64,000 bases of DNA from an uncultured Caulobacterales bacterium (GTDB lineage: Bacteria > Pseudomonadota > Alphaproteobacteria > Caulobacterales > Caulobacteraceae), in the NCBI GenBank assembly GCA_903837135.1, contig CAILTK010000067.1:1-64000 (forward strand), given 5' to 3'. Below the pieces are notes generated by a model. It saw only the letters and a list, made by a program, of their open reading frames with translations. It was not told the origin of the DNA and ran no database searches. Positions 1 to 10,694 of this stretch are shown here, one piece after another. Numbering within the stretch: the first letter of the stretch is position 1; the number at the start of each line of letters is the position of its first letter. Both the position numbers and the translations under genes were made by a program.

Positions 1-1
1 C

Positions 2-865
<864 letters not shown>

Positions 866-920
866 GAGCGAGCGGCGGGGTAGGCGCCACTCGGGCCTGT
901 GCCGGGTCACCAGTTGGCGT

Positions 921-1060
921 CGCGCCGCCCCCTCCGTCCGCTTCGCGGCCACCTCCCCCAATGGGGGAGGAGCCTAGGTCGCGCGCTCTTCAGGCCACCG
1001 CGGCGCCCAGCTGCTCCCCCTCTGGGGGACTGTCACGACGTGACTGAGGGGGCGCCGCCG
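921..1060. repeat. Dispersed GC-rich palindromic intergenic repeat (copy A)
   Basis: CGCCGCCCCCTCCGTCCGCTTCGCGGCCACCTCCCCCAATGGGGGAGG then CTGCTCCCCCTCTGGGGGACTGTCACGACGTGACTGAGGGGGCGCCG; shares modules with copies B and C. Confidence 0.75.
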
Positions 1061-1100
1061 CGGGTGGGCGCCATCACGACGCAAGCCCGGCTTTCGCCCC

Positions 1101-2774
1101 CTACATGTTCGGATAGTTCGGGCCGCCGCCGCCTTCGGGGCAGGTCCAGACGATGTTCTGCGACGGGTCCTTGATGTCGCAGGTTTTGCAGTGGACGCAG
1201 TTCTGGGCGTTGATCTGGAAGCGCGGATCCTGACCCGCGTCGTTGTAGACCACCTCGTACACCCCGGCCGGACAATAGAGCCGGGCCGGCTCGCCGTACT
1301 TGGGCAGGTTGACCGCGATCGGGATCGACGGGTCGCGCAGCTTGAGGTGGGCCGGCTGGTCCTCGGCGTGGTTGGTGTTGGAGATGAACACCGACGACAG
1401 CTTGTCGAAGCTCAGCACCCCGTCGGGCTTGGGATAGACCAGTTGCTTGTGGTCCTTGGCCAGGCCGGTGGAGGCGGCGTCGGACTTCTTGTGGCGCAGG
1501 GTGCCGAACGGCGACCAGCCGCCGGTCAGGTTGGAGATCGTCAGGTCGATGCCGCCGAGCAGGACCGAGCCCAGCACCGTGCCGAACATCGCGCCCAGGG
1601 GCTTGTTGTTGCGGACCAGCTTGAGCTCCTTGGCCACCCAGGACTTTTTGTAGGCGGCCTCGTATTCGGCCACCTCGTCGCCCGAGCGGCCGGCGGCGAT
1701 GGCCGCGGCCACCGCCTCGGCCCCCAGCATGCCGGTCTTGATGGCGTTGTGGCTGCCCTTGATGCGGGCCTGGTTCACGAAGCCGGCCGAGTCGCCCACC
1801 AGCACGCCGCCGGGGAAGGCGAGCTTGGGCAGGGACTGCACCCCGCCCTTGACGATGGCGCGCGCGCCATAGGCGATCCGCTTGCCGCCTTCGAGGTGGG
1901 GCGCGACCTCCGGGTGGGTCTTGAAGCGCTGGAACTCGTCGAACGGCGACAGGAAGGGGTTGGCGTAGCTGAGGTCGACCACCAGGCCGATCGACACATA
2001 GTTGTCGCCGAAGTGGTACATCCACGAGCCGCCGCCGGTCCTGTCGTCGAGCGGCCATCCCAGGGTGTGCTGGACCAGGCCGGACTGGAACACCGCGTCC
2101 GGCACCTGCCAGACCTCCTTGAGGCCGATGCCGTACTTCTGCGGATCGCGCCCCTGGTTTAGGTCGAAGCGCGCCTGGACGATCTTGGACAGGGAGCCGC
2201 GGCAGCCCTCGGCCAGCATGACGTACTTGCCATGCAGCTCCAGCCCCGGCTGGTAGTCGGGCCCCTTGGAGCCGTCCTTGTGGATGCCGAACACGCCGGC
2301 CACCACGCCCTTGACCTCGCCCTTGTCGCCGAACACCAGGTCCGACGCCGACATGCCGGGATAGACTTCCACGCCCACCGCCTCGGCCTGGACCGCGAGC
2401 CAGCGCGACAGGTTGGCGAGGGAGGCGATGTAGCAGCCGTGGTTCTTCATGAAGTCCGGCATGGGCAGCCAGGACAAGTCGAGCGACCCCTGAGGACCGA
2501 TGTAGAGGATCTTGTCCCTGGTCACCGCCGTCTCCAGCGGCGCGCCCATCGCCTTCCAGTCGGGGAACAGCTCGGCGAGGCCCTTGGGGTCGATCACCGC
2601 GCCCGACAGGATGTGCGCGCCCACCTCCGACCCCTTCTCGATCAGGGCCACGGTGAGGTCGGGCGAGACCTGCTTCAGCCGGATCGCCGCGGCCAGGCCG
2701 GCGGGGCCGCCGCCGACGATGACCACGTCGTACTCCATCGCCTCGCGCGGTTCGTCCGGCGCGTCGGTCCCCAT
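1101..2774 (-). CDS. Electron transfer flavoprotein-ubiquinone oxidoreductase (ETF-QO)
   Basis: N-terminal FAD motif YDVVIVGGGPAGLAAAIRLKQ; C-terminal 4Fe-4S region NCVHCKTCDIKDPSQNIVWTCPEGGGGPNYPNM typical of ETF-QO. Start placed at internal ATG 2774 (GTG 2798 possible). Confidence 0.95.
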   Translation of the reverse strand: MGTDAPDEPREAMEYDVVIVGGGPAGLAAAIRLKQVSPDLTVALIEKGSEVGAHILSGAVIDPKGLAELFPDWKAMGAPLETAVTRDKILYIGPQGSLDLSWLPMPDFMKNHGCYIASLANLSRWLAVQAEAVGVEVYPGMSASDLVFGDKGEVKGVVAGVFGIHKDGSKGPDYQPGLELHGKYVMLAEGCRGSLSKIVQARFDLNQGRDPQKYGIGLKEVWQVPDAVFQSGLVQHTLGWPLDDRTGGGSWMYHFGDNYVSIGLVVDLSYANPFLSPFDEFQRFKTHPEVAPHLEGGKRIAYGARAIVKGGVQSLPKLAFPGGVLVGDSAGFVNQARIKGSHNAIKTGMLGAEAVAAAIAAGRSGDEVAEYEAAYKKSWVAKELKLVRNNKPLGAMFGTVLGSVLLGGIDLTISNLTGGWSPFGTLRHKKSDAASTGLAKDHKQLVYPKPDGVLSFDKLSSVFISNTNHAEDQPAHLKLRDPSIPIAVNLPKYGEPARLYCPAGVYEVVYNDAGQDPRFQINAQNCVHCKTCDIKDPSQNIVWTCPEGGGGPNYPNM

Positions 2775-3105
2775 CTCGGTGACGATCTCTTCGGCCACGG
2801 CCCGACTCCTGAAGCCCCAAACAGTTACGCCGTTATCAGAACGTCCCGTCGGGGCGGTCAAGCGCCGATTTTGTCCGGGGGCGTGGATCGGATGACGCAG
2901 GGCCGGTGAACTCCGCACCCGATCAAAACATGTCGTCATCCCGGCCGGAGGGCGCAGCGCGGAGAACCGGGCCCCAGCCGCTCCAGGTTTTCCGCTGCGA
3001 CGCGCGGCGGCCGGCGCGAAAGATGGGCGACGAGATTGGGGATGGGGTGACGCCCGGCGAGGGCCCGTGCGTGACTGGCCGACGAGGGCGGGCTACCCTC
3101 CCCGC

Positions 3106-3906
3106 ATGGATCGCGCGCTGATCAGTTCGCTGGCCTTCTGGGCGGAGGCGGGGGTGGAGACCGCCTACGCCGACGCGCCGGTCGACCGGCTGAAGCCGGT
3201 GGAGCGGCGCCCTCCCGCGCCGCCGCCGCGCGCGGCCCCTCCCGCCGCGCCGGCCATCGCCGCCCCCCGCAACGAGATCGACGTCTCCAGCGCCGCCGCC
3301 GCCGCCCAGGCCCTGGCGGCCCAGGCGCCCGACCTCGAGGCGCTCGCCGCCGCCATCGCCGCCTTCGACGGCTGCCCGCTGAAACGGCAGGGCGCGCGGC
3401 AGGCGGTGTTCGCCCGCGGCCGGCCGGACGCGCCGGTGATGGTGATCGGCGAAGGCCCCGGCGCCGAGGAGGACAAGCAGGGCGAGCCCTTCGTCGGCCG
3501 CGCCGGCCAGCTGCTCGACCGGATGCTGGCCGCCGCCGGCCTGTCGGACCAGGTGTTCATCACCAACACCGTGTTCTGGCGTCCGCCCGACAACCGCACG
3601 CCCACTCCGGCCGAGCAGGCGGTGTGCGCGCCGTTCGTCGAGCGGGCGGTCGCCCTGGTGCGCCCGCGCCTGCTCTTGCTGGCCGGCGGGGCCTCGGCCA
3701 AGGGCATGCTGAGGCGCAGCGAAGGCATCCTGGCCCTGCGCGGCCAGTGGTTCGACTGGACCTCCAGCGACGGCGCGCAGACCGTCCCGGCCCTGCCGAC
3801 CCTGCATCCGGCCTTCCTGCTGCGCCAGCCGCTCGGCAAGAAGAAGGCCTGGCAGGACCTTATGACGCTTGCCCTGCGGCTTGAGCAAACGGTGGGCAAG
3901 GCCTAG
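3106..3906 (+). CDS. Uracil-DNA glycosylase, family 4/5-like
   Basis: [56 protein letters not shown] and [11 protein letters not shown] motifs; Ala/Pro-rich N-terminal extension. Confidence 0.92.
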   Translation: MDRALISSLAFWAEAGVETAYADAPVDRLKPVERRPPAPPPRAAPPAAPAIAAPRNEIDVSSAAAAAQALAAQAPDLEALAAAIAAFDGCPLKRQGARQAVFARGRPDAPVMVIGEGPGAEEDKQGEPFVGRAGQLLDRMLAAAGLSDQVFITNTVFWRPPDNRTPTPAEQAVCAPFVERAVALVRPRLLLLAGGASAKGMLRRSEGILALRGQWFDWTSSDGAQTVPALPTLHPAFLLRQPLGKKKAWQDLMTLALRLEQTVGKA

Positions 3907-3953
3907 AACCAACCCCGGTCGGCGCCTGCGGGCGCGTCAATCGGGGCGGCCTG

Positions 3954-5567
3954 ATGCGGACGAACGGGATCGCGATCGCCGTAGCCGCTGTCCTGGCCCT
4001 CGCCGCCGGTGCGGCCGGAGCCCAGCCTGCGCCCGCTATCCACGCCCTCTCCAGCGAAGACGCCCAGGTCTACGCCCGCGCCTTCAAGGCCGTTCGCGCC
4101 GGCGATTTCGACGCCGCCAAGGGCGTGTCCGACAAGGTCGACGACGCCTGCCTGCTCGGCCGGCTGCAGCTCGCCAAGCTGATGCACGCCGACTATGCGG
4201 CGACCTATGACGAGCTGCGGACCTGGCTGAAGAAATACCACGACCAGCCGGGCGCCGACCGGATCTACACCCTGGCCCGCAAGAAGGCGCCGGGCATGGC
4301 CGACCTGCCGGCGCCCGACACCGATGCGGTGGAGGCGCCCGACCCCAACGCCCCGTCGTGGGCGCGGGTGGAAGCGGCGGCCGAGAAGCTCGACCTGAAG
4401 GCCCCCACCACCAAGGTCGACGCGCGGCTGCAGGCGGCCAAGGAAGCCTACTACGGCGGCGACCTCGAGCACGGCTACAGCCTGGCCACGGCGGCCGGCG
4501 AGCGCTGGATCGCCGGCCTCGCCGCCTTCCGCATGAAGAAATACCCGGTCGCCGAGGCGCGGCTGTCGTCCCTGGCCGAGGACCAGACCCAGAGCGAATG
4601 GGTGCGCTCGGCCGCCGGCTTCTGGGCCGCGCGCGCGGCGGTGGCGGCGGGCGATCCGGAACGCGCCCCGGCCCTGCTGCAGATCGCCGCCAGGACCCCC
4701 TACACCTTCTACGGCCTGATCGCCGAGCGCCAGCTCGGCCTGGAGCCGGCCATCTCCTCCGGCGGTTTCGACATGGGCGAGGCGGCCTCCGAAAACTCCA
4801 ACGCGGTCGCGACCGCCGCCCTGGCCTCGGGCCTCGGCCGTCTGGTCAGGAGCGACAAGCGCGCCCACCGCGCCGCCGCCCTGGCGCAGATCGGCCTGCG
4901 CGCCGAGGCGGGCCAGGAGCTGCGCACCGCCCTGATGAACGCCGGCTCGACCGAGGCGCGCAAGCAGTGGATCTCGCTCGGCCTCGCCCTGAACGTCCCC
5001 CTCACCTCCTCCGCCGACCTGACCCGCGCGGGCCGCAGCCGCTTCGACCTGGGCCAGTTCCCGACCCCCGACCTGCAGCCGGTGGGCGGCTTCACCCTCG
5101 ACCGGGCCCTGGTCTACGCCATCGTGCGCCAGGAGAGCGGCTTTCGCTCCACCGCCACCTCCAACGCCAACGCCTTCGGCCTGATGCAGCTGACGCCGGC
5201 CACCGCCGCGCGCGTGGTCGGCGACGACAAGCTGGCCAGGGACCCGAGCCCGCTGGCCGACCCGGCGTTCAACCTCAGGGTCGGCCAGGACTATGTGGGC
5301 AAGCTCCTGACCCTGGTGCAAGGCGACGTGCTGCGCGCCGTCGCCGCCTATAACTCCGGCCCCGGAACCATCCTCAAGACCGCCAAACAGATGGAGCCCG
5401 GAGCGGACTCGCTCTTGGTGTTCGAGAGCATGCCGGGCGGCCAGACCCGCGAGTTCGTCCAGCGCGTGGTCTCCAACTACTGGATCTACCGCCAGATGGC
5501 CGGCCAGGACTGCCCCTCCCTCGCCGCCCTGGCCTCCGGCGCGCGGTCCGTGACGGTGGATCCGTAA
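3954..5567 (+). CDS. Soluble lytic murein transglycosylase (SLT domain)
   Basis: Signal peptide; C-terminal SLT motifs IVRQESGFRSTATSNANAFGLMQLTPATA and VAAYNSGPG. Confidence 0.93.
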   Translation: MRTNGIAIAVAAVLALAAGAAGAQPAPAIHALSSEDAQVYARAFKAVRAGDFDAAKGVSDKVDDACLLGRLQLAKLMHADYAATYDELRTWLKKYHDQPGADRIYTLARKKAPGMADLPAPDTDAVEAPDPNAPSWARVEAAAEKLDLKAPTTKVDARLQAAKEAYYGGDLEHGYSLATAAGERWIAGLAAFRMKKYPVAEARLSSLAEDQTQSEWVRSAAGFWAARAAVAAGDPERAPALLQIAARTPYTFYGLIAERQLGLEPAISSGGFDMGEAASENSNAVATAALASGLGRLVRSDKRAHRAAALAQIGLRAEAGQELRTALMNAGSTEARKQWISLGLALNVPLTSSADLTRAGRSRFDLGQFPTPDLQPVGGFTLDRALVYAIVRQESGFRSTATSNANAFGLMQLTPATAARVVGDDKLARDPSPLADPAFNLRVGQDYVGKLLTLVQGDVLRAVAAYNSGPGTILKTAKQMEPGADSLLVFESMPGGQTREFVQRVVSNYWIYRQMAGQDCPSLAALASGARSVTVDP

Positions 5568-5655
5568 GGGGAAGAAGCGTTCCTTCTTATCCCTGCCCTC
5601 TGTGGCGAGGAATAATGTTCTTGTTTCGTTCGCGCCTCGAGCGTACCGTTCCCTC

Positions 5656-6741
5656 ATGGCGCGTCCCTCCCACAAGCCCGGCGTCGCGGCGCACGGGCGC
5701 GGCGCGGTGACCAATGCGGCGGGCCGCTATGAGCGGTTCGCCAGCGAGGCCTTCGACGACGGCTGGACCGAGGAGGATGCGCCGCGGCCGCTGCGCACCG
5801 AACTGACCGCCGAGAAGGCGCGCACTATCCTCACCCGCAACGACAGCCCCGACATCGGCTTCGACCGCTCGATCAACCCCTATCGCGGCTGCGAGCACGG
5901 CTGCATCTACTGCTACGCCCGCCCGGCCCACGCCTACATGGGCCTGTCGCCGGGCATAGACTTCGAGAGCAAGCTGTTCTTCAAACCCGAGGCGGCGCGG
6001 CTGCTCGAACGGGAGCTGTCGAAGAAGGGTTATGTCGTCGACCGGGTGCACATCGGCGGCAACACCGATCCCTATCAGCCCACCGAGCGCAAGCTCGGCA
6101 TTACCCGCAGCGTGCTGCAGGTGCTGGACCGCTTCAACCATCCGGTCAGCCTGATCACCAAGTCGGCCCTGGTGGTGCGCGACCTCGACATCCTGGGGCC
6201 GATGGCCGAGCGCGGCCTGGCCAAGGTGTTCGTCTCGGTCACCACCCTCGACCGCGCCCTCGCGCGGGCGATGGAGCCCAGGGCCTCGACGCCCGAGAAG
6301 CGGATCTGGGCGATCCGCGCCCTGGCTTCGGCCGGCGTGCCCACCGGCGTCGGCTTCGCCCCGGCCATCCCCGGCCTCAACGACCACGAGATGGAAGGGG
6401 TGCTCGAGCGGGCGGCCGAGGCCGGCGCCGCGGAGGCCATGTTCGTGGTCCTGCGCCTGCCGCTCGAGATCAAGGACCTGTTCCGCGAATGGCTCGAGGC
6501 CGAGCGGCCCGACGCGGCCAGGAAGGTGATGTCGCTGGTGCGCCAGATGCGCGGCGGCAAGGACTATGACGCGGTGTGGGGCCAGCGCATGCGCGGCCAG
6601 GGCCCGATCGCCGACCTCATGGCGCGCCGCTTCGAGGTCGCCTGCGCCCGGCTCGGCCTGAACCGGACCCACGCCCGCCAGCGGCTCGACCTGTTCAAGG
6701 TCCCGGAGGCGCCGAAGACGCAGATGGACCTGTTCGGGTGA
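5656..6741 (+). CDS. PA0069-type radical SAM protein (SPL-like)
   Basis: NPYRGCEHGCIYCYARPAHAYMGLSPGIDFESKLFFKP contains the CxxxCxYC radical SAM cluster motif; HIGGNTDPYQPTERKLGITR typical of the family. Confidence 0.92.
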   Translation: MARPSHKPGVAAHGRGAVTNAAGRYERFASEAFDDGWTEEDAPRPLRTELTAEKARTILTRNDSPDIGFDRSINPYRGCEHGCIYCYARPAHAYMGLSPGIDFESKLFFKPEAARLLERELSKKGYVVDRVHIGGNTDPYQPTERKLGITRSVLQVLDRFNHPVSLITKSALVVRDLDILGPMAERGLAKVFVSVTTLDRALARAMEPRASTPEKRIWAIRALASAGVPTGVGFAPAIPGLNDHEMEGVLERAAEAGAAEAMFVVLRLPLEIKDLFREWLEAERPDAARKVMSLVRQMRGGKDYDAVWGQRMRGQGPIADLMARRFEVACARLGLNRTHARQRLDLFKVPEAPKTQMDLFG

Positions 6742-6891
6742 GGCGGAAATCTCTCCTCCCCCGGAGACCGGGGGTGGGGGACCGCGAAGCGGTGGAGGGG
6801 GGCGACAGCGCCGACGCGTCGGCGCTTCCCCTACCCCTTCCGTCCCGTTCGGGGCCACCTTCCCCGCCCGAGCGGGGAAGGAGAAAACCCC

Positions 6892-8967
6892 CTATTTCGC
6901 CGCCGGCTTCTCCACCTTCGGCCGCGGCGTCAGCGCCGCCGGCAGGGGCTCGCCCCAGATGTAGTGCGAGAACCAGGCCTCGTTTTCCTCCATCACCGCG
7001 CGCTGTTGCTTGGGCTTGTTGATGGGGTGGCCGAAGCCGTCGTAGATCACCAGCTTGACCGGCACATGGTGGTCCTCGAGCGCCTGGCGCAGTTCGAAGG
7101 CGTTGGCGATCGGCACCCGCTTGTCGAGGCTGCCGTGCTGGATCAGCGTCGGGGTCCTGGCCTTGGCGATATAGCTGATCGGCGAGGTCTTCTTGTAGAT
7201 CTCCGGATCGTCCCACGGGTTGCCGTGCAGGTACTGGGGCGTGAAGGGCGTGATGTCGGTATTGGCGTAGTAGGTCATCCAGTCGGAGATCCCCGCCCCC
7301 ACCGACACCGCCCTGAACCGGTCGCTCGAGGTGGTGATGAAGGCCGAGATATAGCCGCCCTCGCTCCAGCCCATCGAGCCGACCCGGCTCCTGTCGACGA
7401 AGCCCTTGGCGATCAGGCTGTCGACGCCGGAGATCACGTCGGCGTAGTCGCCCACGCCGAGGTTCCGCACATTCAGCGCCCGGAAGGCCGAGCCGTAGCC
7501 GGCCGAGCCGCGGTAGTTGGGCTTCAGCACGAGGGCGCCCTTGGCCACGAACCGTTCGACCGGATAGTAGCGGTCGGGCGTCACCGTCGGCGTGTCGATT
7601 CCCGTCGGGCCGCCGTGGATCACCACCAGCAGGGGATAGGTCTTCTTCGGATCGAAGTCCCTGGGCTTGAACAGCACCCCCTCGACCGTGGTCCCGTCGC
7701 CGGACTTCCACTGCACGAGCTCGCGCGTCGCCGGGGTGAAGGGTTCGACCTGTTCGCCCGCGTGGGTCAGCTGCACCGGCGCCGGATGGGCGAGATCGGC
7801 GACGAAGATCTCCGGATAGCGGTTGGCGGCCGCGCCGACGAAGGCGGCCTTGTCGAAGCCGCGCGACAGGGAGAACCGCCCGCTCTGGCTCTCGCCCGGC
7901 ATGTCGATCCGGTGGGTGGTCGCCGCCTTCGGATCGATCACGAACAGGCCGGCGTCGGTCTTCTGCAGGGCCTCGAAATAGATCCCGCCGGGGCCCCATT
8001 TCATCAGCCGGGCGTCCTCGTCGAAAGCCGGATCGACCACCCGCGTCGCGCCGCCCTCGCGGCCGACCACGGCGATCTTCTGGTTGGTGTAGAAGTAGTA
8101 CTTCGAGCCGGCCTGGGTCTCGTAGGCGATCTGGCTTCCGTCCGGCGACCACTGCGGGTTCTGGTTGGGGCCGCCGCCGACCACGATCGGCTTCACCGCT
8201 CCGTCCGCCACGCCGACGGTGTAGATGTCGGCCGTGCCGCCGGAGATCAGGTCGGGATCGCGCTGGGCGCTGAAGGCTAGGGTCCCGCCGTCCGGCGAGA
8301 AGGAGAAGGCGTTGACGCTGAAGGCGTCGCCGGGGGTGAGCAGCTTGGGCTCGGCGGGCGGCGGCGCGCGGCCCGCCGCGTCTGGCGGGGCCAGCGTCAC
8401 CAGCCACAGGTGCACCTGGGCGTAGTCGGCGTGGAACACCTGGTAGTCGCCGAAGCTGTCCTTGCGGTCCTTCATCGCCTTGGGCTCGGGGCCCTCGGCG
8501 GAGACGGCGATGTGGGCGTTGTCGGGCGCCCACTGGAAGGCGTGCACGCCCTTCTCGAAGCGGGTGACCTGCTGGGCCTCGCCGCCGGCGGCCGGCATCA
8601 CATAGAGCTGGCTCTTGTCGGCCGGGCTGTCCGGCAGCGACGGCGGCCGGTCGGACAGGAAGGCGATCCATTTCCCGTCGGGCGACCAGGCGGCGTCGCG
8701 GCTCGACCTGGCTCCGCCCGACAGCCGGTGACGCTCGCCCGAAGTGACGTCGGCCAGCCACAGGTCGGTGTCGAAGGTGTTGGCGTCCCAGTTGGTGCGG
8801 CTCTGTTCGTAGACCACCCGCGCGCCGTCCGGCGACAGCTTGGGCGCGGTGACCGTCTGCAAGTCGAGCGACTGGTCGATGGTCGGCGGCGCCGCCCCGG
8901 CCGCCCCGGCCGCCCCGGCCGCGATGACGAATACGGAAATACAGGCCGAAGCCAGCAACGCGCGCAT
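6892..8967 (-). CDS. S9 family peptidase (prolyl oligopeptidase/dipeptidyl aminopeptidase type)
   Basis: WD40/TolB-like propeller (SPDGKWIAFLSD) followed by alpha/beta hydrolase domain with GSMGWSEGGYIS nucleophile elbow and GFGHP; signal peptide. Confidence 0.93.
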   Translation of the reverse strand: MRALLASACISVFVIAAGAAGAAGAAPPTIDQSLDLQTVTAPKLSPDGARVVYEQSRTNWDANTFDTDLWLADVTSGERHRLSGGARSSRDAAWSPDGKWIAFLSDRPPSLPDSPADKSQLYVMPAAGGEAQQVTRFEKGVHAFQWAPDNAHIAVSAEGPEPKAMKDRKDSFGDYQVFHADYAQVHLWLVTLAPPDAAGRAPPPAEPKLLTPGDAFSVNAFSFSPDGGTLAFSAQRDPDLISGGTADIYTVGVADGAVKPIVVGGGPNQNPQWSPDGSQIAYETQAGSKYYFYTNQKIAVVGREGGATRVVDPAFDEDARLMKWGPGGIYFEALQKTDAGLFVIDPKAATTHRIDMPGESQSGRFSLSRGFDKAAFVGAAANRYPEIFVADLAHPAPVQLTHAGEQVEPFTPATRELVQWKSGDGTTVEGVLFKPRDFDPKKTYPLLVVIHGGPTGIDTPTVTPDRYYPVERFVAKGALVLKPNYRGSAGYGSAFRALNVRNLGVGDYADVISGVDSLIAKGFVDRSRVGSMGWSEGGYISAFITTSSDRFRAVSVGAGISDWMTYYANTDITPFTPQYLHGNPWDDPEIYKKTSPISYIAKARTPTLIQHGSLDKRVPIANAFELRQALEDHHVPVKLVIYDGFGHPINKPKQQRAVMEENEAWFSHYIWGEPLPAALTPRPKVEKPAAK

Positions 8968-9190
8968 CGGCGCCTCCCCTGAAAGTAAGCGTGGCGCACG
9001 GCTGCGCGACCGTGCCCGCCTAACTGATACCCGCTCCCCCGCCTGGAAACACCCTCCAGCGAAGCCGCACGCGGATATCGGCCGGGCGCCTAGCATGTCG
9101 TCATCGACCCGCCGGGCGCCTCGGAACTGACCGCCCGCCCGCGACCTGGCTCGCCTGCGACCTGGCTCGCCGCGGCTTGGACCGCGTCGC

Positions 9191-9204
9191 TTGATGCGGA
9201 TCAA
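9191..9204. promoter_or_regulatory. FNR/FixK-type box TTGATGCGGATCAA
   Basis: Perfect TTGAT-N4-ATCAA palindrome 63 bp upstream of the efflux operon start at 9267. Confidence 0.6.
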
Positions 9205-9266
9205 GGCGGCGGGCCCAGCCGGCCCCTAGGCAGGGGGCCTGGGCGCTCCCCCGCCCGAGAGTATCC

Positions 9267-10694
9267 ATGAGACGTCCAGCCTTCGCCGGGTGCACCATCG
9301 TCTGCGCCATCCTGCTCGCGGGATGCTCGATGACCACCGCCTATGTGCGGCCGGCCCTGCCGACCCCCGACCGCTACCCGGACGCGACCGGAGCGGTCGC
9401 CGCCGCCTCCGCCGCCATCGGCTGGCGTCGCGTGTTCACCGCACCGCCCCTACGGACGCTGATCGAGGACGCCCTGGCCAACAATCGCGATCTGCGGATC
9501 GCCGCCGGACGGGTCGAGGCCGCCCAGGCCAACGCCCGGGCCCAGACCGCGCAACGGTTTCCGAGTCTCAGCGCGCTCGGCCTCGGCGCGCGGTCGGGGC
9601 TTCCCGCCGGCCTCTCGCTCACCGGACGGCCGACCACCTCGAGCCTCTATCTGGGCGCCCTGAGCGCCAGCTGGGAGACCGACTTCTGGGGCCGGCTGCG
9701 CAGCCTGAGCCAGTCCGCGCGGGAGTCGTACCTGGCGAGCGAGGACGCCCGTCGCGCCGTCGCCAGCGGCCTGATCAGGGAGGTCGCCGCCGGCTATCTG
9801 CGCGAGCTCGAATACCGCGAGCGCCTGGAGCTCGCGCGGCGAACCATAGCCAACCGCGAGGAGTCCCTGCGCATCGTCCGGCGGCGCTACGAGGTGGGAT
9901 CCGGCTCGAAGCTCCCCGTGACCCAGGCGCAGACGCTGCTTGGCCAGGCGCAGACCGAGCGGCAGGCGCTGGAGCTGGCGCGCGCGCAGAACACGGAGTC
10001 GCTGGCCCTGCTGGTCGGACGGCCGGTGAAGCGCGAGGACGCGCCGGGCGGACTGGCGCTCGCCGATTTCGCGGCGCCCCTGTCGGCGGGACTGCCGTCC
10101 GAACTGCTGGTCAACCGGCCCGACGTCCGGGCGGCCGAACACCGGCTGCGCGCCGCGCACGCCGATATCGCCGCCGCGCGCGCGGCCTATTTTCCGGACA
10201 TCAGCCTGATGGCCAGCGGGGGCGGCGCCAGCGCCCAGCTGGACAAGCTGTTCGGGACGGGAACCGGACTCTGGAGCTTCACGCCCACGGTCACCGTGCC
10301 GATCTTCAACGGCGGACGGCTCGACGGCGCGCTGGCGGGCGCCCGGGCGGAACGCGACATCGCCCTCGCGGCCTACGAACAAGCGATCCAGTCCGCGTTT
10401 CGCGACGTGGCGGACGCCCTGGCGGCCCGGCGCTGGCTGGCCGAGCAGATCCAGAGCACCGAGCAGACGCTGGAGGCGCTCACCGAGCGCGCCCGTCTCG
10501 CCGACCTCAGCTACGCCAACGGCCGCGCCGCCTATCTCGAGGTGCTGGAGGCCCAGCGCGACCTGTTCTCGGCGCAGGAGGGGCTGGTCCAGCTTCGCCG
10601 CGCGCAGCTGGAGAGCGAGGTGGATCTCTACGCGGCCCTCGGCGGCGGTCTCGCCGACGGACCGGGAACGAACGAAGCAGGGTCGGCGACATGA
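9267..10694 (+). CDS. Efflux transporter outer membrane lipoprotein (NodT/OprM-like)
   Basis: Lipobox LLAGCS; LPTPDRYPDA N-terminus; NRPDVRAAEHRLRAAHADIAAARAAYFPDISL is characteristic of NodT-family outer membrane factors. Confidence 0.93.
   Translation: MRRPAFAGCTIVCAILLAGCSMTTAYVRPALPTPDRYPDATGAVAAASAAIGWRRVFTAPPLRTLIEDALANNRDLRIAAGRVEAAQANARAQTAQRFPSLSALGLGARSGLPAGLSLTGRPTTSSLYLGALSASWETDFWGRLRSLSQSARESYLASEDARRAVASGLIREVAAGYLRELEYRERLELARRTIANREESLRIVRRRYEVGSGSKLPVTQAQTLLGQAQTERQALELARAQNTESLALLVGRPVKREDAPGGLALADFAAPLSAGLPSELLVNRPDVRAAEHRLRAAHADIAAARAAYFPDISLMASGGGASAQLDKLFGTGTGLWSFTPTVTVPIFNGGRLDGALAGARAERDIALAAYEQAIQSAFRDVADALAARRWLAEQIQSTEQTLEALTERARLADLSYANGRAAYLEVLEAQRDLFSAQEGLVQLRRAQLESEVDLYAALGGGLADGPGTNEAGSAT

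Noticed and set aside
1033-2820. 595-aa minus-strand ORF overlapping the ETF-QO gene
   Set aside because: Arg/Gly-rich shadow frame of a high-GC gene; the alternative frame 1101-2774 encodes a complete recognisable enzyme.
2930-3010. GTCATCCCGG...GCGCAGCG...CCGGG motif also near 18373-18410 and 53217-53270
   Set aside because: Looks like the very common alphaproteobacterial intergenic GTCATCCCGG palindromic repeat; similarity between these three copies is too patchy to claim as a distinct element.
3903-5714. 603-aa minus-strand ORF over the lytic transglycosylase gene
   Set aside because: Antisense shadow; composition not protein-like.
8884-8930. GCCCCGGCC tandem triplication in the S9 peptidase signal peptide
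   Set aside because: Short Ala/Gly-rich codon repetition typical of high-GC signal peptides; not clearly meaningful.
9141-9172. Two 16-bp tandem units GCGACCTGGCTCGCC(T/G) upstream of the efflux operon
   Set aside because: Only two copies with no palindromic or known operator character; insufficient to call a regulatory site.
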